A DNA stretch of 64,000 nucleotides from DATJMJ01 sp035503915 (GTDB lineage Bacteria; Actinomycetota; Acidimicrobiia; Acidimicrobiales; Palsa-688), in assembly GCA_035503915.1 (NCBI GenBank), contig DATJSU010000029.1:1-64000 (forward strand), written 5' to 3'. The notes below the pieces were generated by a model, which made no database searches, had not been told where the DNA came from, and was given only the letters and a program-made list of their open reading frames with translations. Below, piece after piece: positions 58,083-64,000 of the stretch; within the stretch, counting starts at the first letter, position 1; every line of letters starts with the position of its first letter. The translations under genes and the position numbers were made by a program.

Positions 58083-58904
58083 ATGGGTGACTGCGAGCCT
58101 GAAGACGACAGCCTCTCGCTTGGCCGCCTCATCGCGCTCTCTGGCGTGCCTGCCAGCACCGTCCACCATTACCGGCGGCTGGGCCTCCTCCCCGACGCGC
58201 AGCCGACCTCGCACGGGCGCATCGCGTACACCGCCGAGCACCTGCGTGCCCTCGAGATCATCCGCGAGCTGCGTTACGAACGGGGGATGTCGCTTGGGCA
58301 GGTCAAAGTCGTGCTGCCGGAGCTCCTCCAGGGAAGAGAGCCGGACCTGTGCGGGGAACAAGCTGGTGATGCGCAAAGACGTTTGACCGAGGCGGCATTC
58401 CGGCTCTTCTCGGAGCCGAAAGGCTATGCCTCGGTAACCGTGAGCGAGATCGCTGCCGCCGCGGGTGTGGCGAAGGGGAGCGTTTACCGGTACTTCCCCT
58501 CCAAGGAGGCCCTTTTTACCGCCGTGGTCGAAAGCTTGTGCGCAGACACCGCCGAACGTTTTGCGGAGGCGGTCGCCGACCTCGGCGGGCCCCACGGACT
58601 TGCTGCCGACCCGGGCAAAACGGCGCTGGTCTTCGGCCGCTTGATCGCCCGCGCGATGCCGATCCTGCTCGAACTAGGCGCCCGCGCGGCAAGAGGCGAC
58701 CTCCCGAGCCAGCTCCTTGCAGCCCGCGTCCTGCGCACCTTGGCCGAAGCGGCGGGGCGGCCGCTTTCTGACGACGCCGTACCGGCGGGCCTACAAGTCA
58801 TCGAAACGGCTTTCGCGACCGTGCTGCAATGGGCCGTGGGGCCGGACTGGGCCTCGAGGGACCAACCTGCCCAGCCAACCCGAGCTGGGTTACCCGAGCG
58901 CTGA
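58083..58904 (+). CDS. MerR-TetR fusion transcriptional regulator
   Basis: ATG at 58083 is chosen; the upstream frame from 57825 lacks a signal or domain. The 273-residue protein has two DNA-binding modules. Residues 12-80 are a MerR winged helix (SLGRLIALSGVPASTVHHYR, GLLPDAQPTSHGRIAYTAEH, RALEIIRELRYERGMSLGQV). Residues 100-150 are a TetR HTH (AFRLFSEPKGYASVTVSEIA, AAAGVAKGSVYRYFPSKEAL) followed by a TetR ligand domain. It lies upstream of the hopanoid operon, and a perfect palindrome typical of TetR operators lies between. It may control hopanoid synthesis in response to a lipid-like ligand. The ligand is unknown. Confidence 0.9.
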   Translation: MGDCEPEDDSLSLGRLIALSGVPASTVHHYRRLGLLPDAQPTSHGRIAYTAEHLRALEIIRELRYERGMSLGQVKVVLPELLQGREPDLCGEQAGDAQRRLTEAAFRLFSEPKGYASVTVSEIAAAAGVAKGSVYRYFPSKEALFTAVVESLCADTAERFAEAVADLGGPHGLAADPGKTALVFGRLIARAMPILLELGARAARGDLPSQLLAARVLRTLAEAAGRPLSDDAVPAGLQVIETAFATVLQWAVGPDWASRDQPAQPTRAGLPER

Positions 58905-59073
58905 AGGCGGTGCAACCAGGCTCAGCAGCTGCAGACGCGGCGCGCGGCGCGTGATTAGGGACGCTCGCAGGTCAGACAGCGCGCCCCAGCTTCATAGACC
59001 TTGTGGCCCATTGTGAGACCGCCCGTAGAAGACGAACGGTATTGCGCCGACGCACCGCTTCGTGTCTAAGATG

Positions 59074-59090
59074 ACCAGTGGGTCACTGGT
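59074..59090. promoter_or_regulatory. 17-bp palindromic operator before hpnC
   Basis: ACCAGTG (59074-59080) and CACTGGT (59084-59090) are perfectly mirrored around GGT, a typical TetR operator. It lies 65 bp before hpnC and about 170 bp after the MerR-TetR gene, at a place where the promoter of the hopanoid operon should be. Confidence 0.65.
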
Positions 59091-59154
59091 TTGCACTTAT
59101 CCTTGTTGAACTTTTCGAGCGCCGGGCCTAGCTGGCGAAAGGGGGTCCTGACTG

Positions 59155-60123
59155 ATGGGAGCAGCGGCGTTGCAGGCTGAGCCGGCGCTGCCCCGTGCCG
59201 AGCTGCCCCCCGATTACCTCGTCCTAGGTCGCGCCAGCAGCGAAAACTTCCCCGTTGCATCCCGCCTACTTCCTCCGGCACTCAGGGTGGACCTTATCGC
59301 TCTCTACGGCTGGGCGAGACTTGTGGACGAGCTCGGGGACGATTACCCCGGCGACCGGCTGGGTGCTCTCGACGAAGTTGAGCGTCAATTGCTCTGGGCG
59401 CTTGGCGAGAAGCCCCCCGGGAGCGAGGGCCACGCAGCGGTTGCCGAGCCGCCATCGGCGCTGCACCCCTTGGTCGCAAACATCGCCGATGCGGTGCGCC
59501 GGCGAGGTCTCCCCGTTGAGCCACTGACCGACCTAGTAAAAGCAAATCGCCAAGACCAGGCCGTTTCGCGCTATGAGACCTTCCCCGACTTGGTTGGCTA
59601 CTGCAAGCTCTCGGCAAACCCCGTGGGACGGATGGTCCTGGCGATGTTCGGGATGGCCACCGAGGATCGCTTGGCCTGGTCCGACAGCATCTGCACAGCC
59701 CTCCAGCTGGTAGAGCACTGGCAGGACGTCTCCGAAGATGCCGTCGTGGGGCGGGTGTACCTGCCCCAAGAGGACCTGGGCCGCTTCGGCGTCACCGTGC
59801 AGGAGCTCACGCCCCCGCCCGCTTCGTACGTGGACCGGGGCAAGCGGGGGGCACCCGGCGGGGCTTCGGCTGCTTGCCGCGCTCTCATAGCCTTCGAAGC
59901 AGCTCGGGCCCGGCGCATGCTCACAGAGGGTACGCCTCTCGTGAGGAGCCTGCGGGGACGGCTTCGGTTTGCCGTCGCTGGTTTTGTTGCCGGTGGCCAT
60001 GCGGCCCTGGACGCGATCGCGGGGGTTGACTTCGACATCTACGCGGACACTCCGCGGCCGCGCTTACGACGTTTCCTCCCGCACATGCTGAGCCTCGTGG
60101 CCCTGGGGGAGGACCGCTTTTGA
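59155..60123 (+). CDS. hpnC: Hydroxysqualene synthase
   Basis: HpnC converts presqualene diphosphate to hydroxysqualene in the three-step route to squalene used by hopanoid makers. The 322-residue protein is a squalene/phytoene synthase-fold protein with the first Asp motif RLVDELGDD, YCKLSANPVGRMVLAMFG and the second motif LVEHWQDVSEDAVVGRVYLP. It is the first gene of the hopanoid operon, and the order hpnC-hpnD-hpnE is classic. The start follows AAAGGGGG-type sequence (about 59138). It overlaps hpnD by TTGA. Confidence 0.93.
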   Translation: MGAAALQAEPALPRAELPPDYLVLGRASSENFPVASRLLPPALRVDLIALYGWARLVDELGDDYPGDRLGALDEVERQLLWALGEKPPGSEGHAAVAEPPSALHPLVANIADAVRRRGLPVEPLTDLVKANRQDQAVSRYETFPDLVGYCKLSANPVGRMVLAMFGMATEDRLAWSDSICTALQLVEHWQDVSEDAVVGRVYLPQEDLGRFGVTVQELTPPPASYVDRGKRGAPGGASAACRALIAFEAARARRMLTEGTPLVRSLRGRLRFAVAGFVAGGHAALDAIAGVDFDIYADTPRPRLRRFLPHMLSLVALGEDRF

Positions 60124-61019
60124 CCGGTGCCGCCGTTACGCTGGCCTACAAGCATTGCGAGGAAATAACTCGCACTAGAGCACGCAATTTTTATTACGGC
60201 ATCCGCTTGCTCCCGGCACCCAAGCGTTCGGCCATGTGCGCCCTTTACGCAATGGCGCGCCGCATCGACGACGTCGGGGATGACCTTTATCATCCTCCAG
60301 GGCGAGAGAGCCCGACCGATGCCAGGTTGAGAGCGCTTGAGGAGATCCGCCAGTCCATGGCCCTGCTGTCCAAGGCAGTGGCCGGCGAACCCGCTGCCGT
60401 CCCACCGGGTGACCCAGTGCTCGTCGCGCTCGCGGACGCCGCTACCCGGTTCCCGCTGCCTTTGGACGCCCTCGACGAGCTGGTCCAAGGTTGCGAGTGG
60501 GACGTGACAGGACGAAGGTACGAGACCTTCGACGAGCTCGTCGAGTACTGCCGCCGAGTGGCGGGCACGATCGGGCGCCTCTCGCTTGCCATCTACGGCA
60601 GTAGCTCGGAGGAGCGGGCGGCGTGGCTGGCGGAGGCTCTCGGCGTGGCGCTCCAGCTCACAAACATTCTCCGCGACCTCGTTGAAGACCGCGACCTTAT
60701 GGGCCGTGTCTACCTGCCCCTGGCTGACCGAGAGCGCTTTGGGGTCGGCCCCGAGCTAGAGGGGAGCAGCGACGACCTCGCCGCCCTCGTTTGCTTCGAG
60801 ACCGGGAGAGCGTCGGAATGGTACGAGCGCGGCTTGCCCCTGCTCGAGCTCCTCGACCGGCGCAGCCGAGCCTGCACGGCCACGATGGCGGGCATCTACC
60901 GGCACCTATTAGACGAGATTCGCCTGCACCCACAGCTCGTGCTGCACGAGCGTGTCAGCCTGTCGACCAAACGCAAGCTTGGCATCGCTGCGCTGGCGAT
61001 CGCGCGGGGGGCGGCGTGA
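60120..61019 (+). CDS. hpnD: Presqualene diphosphate synthase
   Basis: HpnD condenses two farnesyl diphosphates to presqualene diphosphate. The 299-residue protein starts at a TTG overlapping hpnC. It shows ARNFYYGIRLLPAPKRSAMC, first Asp motif RRIDDVGDD, YCRRVAGTIGRLSLAIYG and second Asp motif TNILRDLVEDRDLMGRVYLP. The length matches the family. It ends in a GTGA overlap with hpnE. Confidence 0.94.
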   Translation: MTGAAVTLAYKHCEEITRTRARNFYYGIRLLPAPKRSAMCALYAMARRIDDVGDDLYHPPGRESPTDARLRALEEIRQSMALLSKAVAGEPAAVPPGDPVLVALADAATRFPLPLDALDELVQGCEWDVTGRRYETFDELVEYCRRVAGTIGRLSLAIYGSSSEERAAWLAEALGVALQLTNILRDLVEDRDLMGRVYLPLADRERFGVGPELEGSSDDLAALVCFETGRASEWYERGLPLLELLDRRSRACTATMAGIYRHLLDEIRLHPQLVLHERVSLSTKRKLGIAALAIARGAA

Positions 61020-62443
61020 GCCCTGCCGGCACGCCCAAAGTCGTCGTTGTCGGTGGCGGGCTTGCCGGGATGGCAGCGGCACTGGCATGTGCCGATGGCG
61101 GCGCAAGCGTCACCTTGGTCGAGAAGCAGGCCCGCCTCGGGGGCCTCACCTGGTCTTTCGACCACGACGGGCTCACGATGGACAACGGCCAGCACGTGTT
61201 CCTGCGCTGCTGCAGCGCCTACCTCGACTTCCTCGATAGGACGGGCGGAGCAGGTGATGTCGCGATCCAGGACAGGCTCGATGTCACAGTCCTCCGGCCC
61301 GGCCCCCTCAGGGCCGAACGGGCAGTGCTGCGCCGCGGCGGAGCACGTCCCCCGCTCCATCTGGCCAGGTCGCTGCTCGGCTACCAGTTTGTCCCCTCGG
61401 CCCAGCGCGCCCGCCTGGGGCTAGCCGTGGCCGCCTTGGCCCGGGTTGACCTGGACGACCCCGCTCTCGACGAGGAGACCTTCGCAGGCTGGCTCAGCCG
61501 CCATTTCCAAGGACCGCAAGCTATCTCCGAGCTCTGGGACCTCATTTGCCTCCCAACTGTCAACCTTCCCGCGAAAGAGGCTTCCCTGGCGATGGCCGCC
61601 AAGGTTTTCCAGACCGGGCTCCTCCGGGAAAGCTCTGCCGCCGACATCGGTTGGAGCAGGGTGCCCTTGGGCCTCCTCCATGGGCAGAAGGGTGCGACCG
61701 CTCTCGGCAAGGCCGGTGCGCAAGTGCACCTGAGGACGAACGTTCACGCCGTGACCTCGCGGAGCGCCGCCGGGGGCGGGGAAGGCGGGGGGAACTTTAC
61801 GGTGCGCACGTCCTCGGGGGACCTCGAGGCCGACGCCGTCATCGTCGCCCTCCCCCATTACTGCACTGAGGACGTCCTGCCTGAGGGCGCCCTGGGCGGA
61901 CGCAAGCCTTCGCGTCTTACGAGCTCTCCCATCGTCAACGTGCACGTGCACTTTGACCGGCAAGTGACCGACTTGCCGTTCGCGGCCAGCCTTGGCACGC
62001 CCGCCCAATGGGTCTTCGACCGCACTTCGGCGAGCGGGGCGGACCGGGGCCAGTACCTGGCCGTATCGATCTCAGCCGCTGACAGCTATCTAGGGTCGCG
62101 ACCCGACCGGCTCGGGCAGGAGGTAGTTGGGGCATTGCGCCAGCTCTTCCCACGCGCAGCTGACGCCGAGGTGCTCAGCACCTTCGTGACAAAGGAGCGG
62201 CACGCAACGTTCCGGGCGGTCCCTGGCTCCGCCGCCCATCGCGCGCCCGCCCGCACCATGTACCCGGGACTGCTGATGGCCGGTTCCTGGACTGCCACGG
62301 GCTGGCCCCCGACCATGGAGAGCGCAGTGCGCAGCGGCGTAGTCGCCGCACGAGGAGCGCTCGTGAGCACCGGCCAGCGGCGCTGGCTCCCCCCGCTCCC
62401 CGAACCTGCCAAACCGATGAGCAGTGACAAGGAGGTTTCGTGA
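61016..62443 (+). CDS. hpnE: Hydroxysqualene dehydroxylase
   Basis: HpnE is the FAD-dependent amine-oxidase-like enzyme that reduces hydroxysqualene to squalene. The GTG at 61016 overlaps the hpnD stop; the frame start at 60791 is rejected as it lies inside hpnD. The 475-residue product begins with the FAD-binding motif VVVVGGGLAGMAAALACADGG and continues with LVEKQARLGGLTWSF, NGQHVFLRCC and, near the end, LLMAGSWTATGWPPTMESAV. The length is normal. It overlaps the next gene by GTGA. Confidence 0.92.
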   Translation: MSPAGTPKVVVVGGGLAGMAAALACADGGASVTLVEKQARLGGLTWSFDHDGLTMDNGQHVFLRCCSAYLDFLDRTGGAGDVAIQDRLDVTVLRPGPLRAERAVLRRGGARPPLHLARSLLGYQFVPSAQRARLGLAVAALARVDLDDPALDEETFAGWLSRHFQGPQAISELWDLICLPTVNLPAKEASLAMAAKVFQTGLLRESSAADIGWSRVPLGLLHGQKGATALGKAGAQVHLRTNVHAVTSRSAAGGGEGGGNFTVRTSSGDLEADAVIVALPHYCTEDVLPEGALGGRKPSRLTSSPIVNVHVHFDRQVTDLPFAASLGTPAQWVFDRTSASGADRGQYLAVSISAADSYLGSRPDRLGQEVVGALRQLFPRAADAEVLSTFVTKERHATFRAVPGSAAHRAPARTMYPGLLMAGSWTATGWPPTMESAVRSGVVAARGALVSTGQRRWLPPLPEPAKPMSSDKEVS

Positions 62444-63465
62444 CACCCACAACCGCTGTCGCCCAGGTCCTCGACCGGGCACGGGAGCTTACCCAACCCC
62501 TGATGCGTGAGGCGGTCGGGCGTCTAACGCCGAGCATCCGCAATGTGGTCAGCTACCACCTCGGCTGGACGGGCCCAGACGGCGTGGCCACAGACGGAAA
62601 AGGCGGCAAGGGCATCCGTCCCGCCTTGTCCGTCCTGTCCGCTGAAGCGGCATGGTCCGGCCCCGAAGTCGGGGCCCCGGGTGGAGTGGCTATCGAGCTC
62701 GTCCACAACTTCTCGCTTATCCACGATGACCTCATGGACGGGGACCTCGAGCGCCGCCATCGCCCGACTGTCTGGGCACTTTGGGGCACCGGGACCGCGG
62801 TCCTGGCCGGCGACGCTCTTTCCAACCTCGCCAACGAAGTGCTCCTCAGCACTGCCAACCCGGCCGCACCAGCCGCGTCGCTAGCGCTTGGTGAGGCGGT
62901 CGCCGAGATGATCGCCGGTCAAGCCGACGACCTTGCTTTCGAGAAGCGCCCGGTCGTAAGCATCGAGGAATGCATGGCCATGTCAACCGCCAAGACCGGC
63001 GCCCTCCTCGGGTGCGCGGCGTCGATCGGCGCCATCTTGGCGGGAGCCCCGCCGGCGACGGTGCGCGCTCTGCGCGATTTCGGGCGCCACCTCGGGGTCG
63101 CCTTCCAGGCCGTCGACGACCTGCTCGGCATTTGGGGCGACCCTGCCACAACCGGGAAACCGGCGGGGAACGATATCCGCCAGCGCAAGAAGTCGATGCC
63201 GATCGTTGCTGCGCTGACGGCGGGCGACGACGAGGCGCAAGAGCTCAGCACGATCCTTTTCGGGCCTTCCGAGGAGCTCGGTTCGGACGAGGTGGCGCGG
63301 GCGACCTGGCTAGTGGAGGCGTCAGGTGGGCGCGAATGGACCGCAGCCCGGGCCAAGGCGCACCTCGACGCCGCTCTCGGCTCGCTCGAGCGGGCGCGCT
63401 TGTCGGCGGTACCGCGCCGCGCGCTGGCGGACCTCGCGGTCTACGTAGTCGAGCGTGAGTCATGA
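62440..63465 (+). CDS. Polyprenyl diphosphate synthase
   Basis: This 341-residue trans-prenyltransferase adds isopentenyl units to an allylic diphosphate, probably giving farnesyl or geranylgeranyl diphosphate for the hopanoid route. The first Asp-rich motif LIHDDLMDGDLERRHRPTVW and second motif AFQAVDDLLGIWGDP are present, with GGKGIRPALSVLSAEA. The chain-length-determining residues just before the first motif (ELVHNFSL) are not bulky enough to read length with confidence. Start is a GTG overlapping hpnE; it ends in ATGA with the cyclase. Confidence 0.92.
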   Translation: MTPTTAVAQVLDRARELTQPLMREAVGRLTPSIRNVVSYHLGWTGPDGVATDGKGGKGIRPALSVLSAEAAWSGPEVGAPGGVAIELVHNFSLIHDDLMDGDLERRHRPTVWALWGTGTAVLAGDALSNLANEVLLSTANPAAPAASLALGEAVAEMIAGQADDLAFEKRPVVSIEECMAMSTAKTGALLGCAASIGAILAGAPPATVRALRDFGRHLGVAFQAVDDLLGIWGDPATTGKPAGNDIRQRKKSMPIVAALTAGDDEAQELSTILFGPSEELGSDEVARATWLVEASGGREWTAARAKAHLDAALGSLERARLSAVPRRALADLAVYVVERES

Positions 63466-64000
63466 ACGCCCTCACGGCACAAGTCAGCGGGGCACAACGC
63501 TCGGCTGCGGTGCGCAGCACGAGGGTGCAAGCGGCAGAGGCCATCGGCCGGGCGAGCACTTATTTGAAGGCCACACAAACGCCAGAGGGGTTTTGGAAAG
63601 GCGAGCTCGAGACCAACGTCACCATGGACGCTGAAGACGTCCTCTTGCGCCATTTCCTTGGGATCTTGGACGACAAAACGCTTGCCGCTTCAGCGGGGCG
63701 GATCCTTTCTCGGCAACGGCCTGATGGGCCCTGGCCAACCTTTTACGGCGGCCCGGGCGAGCTCTCAGCGACAATCGAGGCCTACGTCGCCCTCCGCCTA
63801 GCCGGTCACTCCCCCCAAGAGCCTCCCATGGCCAGCGCGGCTGCCTGGGTGCGCGAGCACGGGGGCATTGGCTCGGCGCGGGTCTTCACCCGCGTGTGGC
63901 TCGCGATGGTTGGACGATGGGACTGGGAAGACCTCCCGGTCGTCCCCGCGGAGCTCGTTTTTCTTCCGCCGGGCTGGCCGCTTTCGATCTGGTCGTTTGC
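63462..64000 (+). CDS. shc: Squalene-hopene cyclase (partial)
   Basis: The first 179 codons of the cyclase that turns squalene into hopene are in the window. The N-terminal QW-type repeats are visible: LKATQTPEGFWKGELETN and LSRQRPDGPWPTFYGGPGEL followed by SATIEAYVALRLAG. The catalytic DXDD motif lies beyond the edge. The start ATG overlaps the synthase stop. It closes the operon as far as visible. Confidence 0.93.
   Translation, partial: MNALTAQVSGAQRSAAVRSTRVQAAEAIGRASTYLKATQTPEGFWKGELETNVTMDAEDVLLRHFLGILDDKTLAASAGRILSRQRPDGPWPTFYGGPGELSATIEAYVALRLAGHSPQEPPMASAAAWVREHGGIGSARVFTRVWLAMVGRWDWEDLPVVPAELVFLPPGWPLSIWSF

Noticed and set aside
1..64000. CRISPR arrays
   Set aside because: No regularly spaced repeats of 25-40 bp were seen; the short tandem repeats found are coding or att-like.

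Overview
The window is GC-rich, uses many GTG/TTG starts and packs genes into overlapping operons. It carries a BldD-family regulator, an ECF41-type sigma factor with a SnoaL-like tail, paired ClpP paralogues, treY/treZ, a MoxR/DUF58/VWA locus and an hpnCDE-type hopanoid operon. This points to a chromosomal segment of an Actinomycetota bacterium, possibly of the Acidimicrobiia; the class is inference and the phylum is fairly secure.

Layout. 1-4605: one end of an integrative element (RepA-like ATPase, small genes, excisionase-like protein, tyrosine recombinase, LRAT-fold cargo gene) lying against the 3' end of a tRNA-Val gene. 4606-10250: tRNA-Val, then treZ and treY (trehalose from glycogen) and lgt. 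10341-14457: a PP2C phosphatase, a vWA protein and a kinase-like membrane protein, resembling a TerY-P triad, split by a decayed IS110 transposase. 14473-17067: an operon of XRE regulator, ClpP-like protein without catalytic Ser/His, and a hydroxyacid dehydrogenase, divergent from an intact clpP; a perfect palindrome lies between. 17150-22267: a cobalamin-riboswitch operon for corrinoid uptake and salvage (btuF, btuC, btuD, cobO, cobU, cobS). 22306-24387: a large secreted Ser/Thr-rich protein.

24531-37456: a 13-kb membrane-stress type operon (GATase-like membrane protein, ABC ATPase, ABC permease, Gly-rich membrane protein, MoxR, DUF58, BatA-like protein, large VWA protein). 37592-39838: two Gfo/Idh/MocA oxidoreductases. 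39868-42799: DUF1003 protein, a stand-alone Clp N-domain protein with a Cys4 tail, and kynureninase. 42894-47049: an oxyanion (molybdate/tungstate-like) importer with permease and ATPase fused, its binding protein, and an XRE regulator with a ligand-binding domain. 47131-48589: an AhpD-like protein and a divergent ECF41-type sigma factor, each preceded by a match to the ECF41 promoter motif. 48901-53510: DUF642-like secreted protein, tRNA-Cys, Ca2+/H+ antiporter, and a polytopic GT-C-like membrane protein.

53626-57892: glgX/treX debranching enzyme, BldD-like regulator with the c-di-GMP signature, and aldehyde dehydrogenase. 58083-64000: a MerR-TetR fusion regulator, a perfect 17-bp palindrome, then hpnC, hpnD, hpnE, a polyprenyl diphosphate synthase and the start of squalene-hopene cyclase. 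The window ends inside the cyclase gene. GlgX, TreY and TreZ together form the glycogen-to-trehalose route although glgX lies 47 kb away. The most unusual loci are the inactive-ClpP operon facing clpP, the split kinase/phosphatase/vWA triad, the Clp N-domain/Cys4 protein, and the LRAT cargo gene translationally coupled to an integrase.
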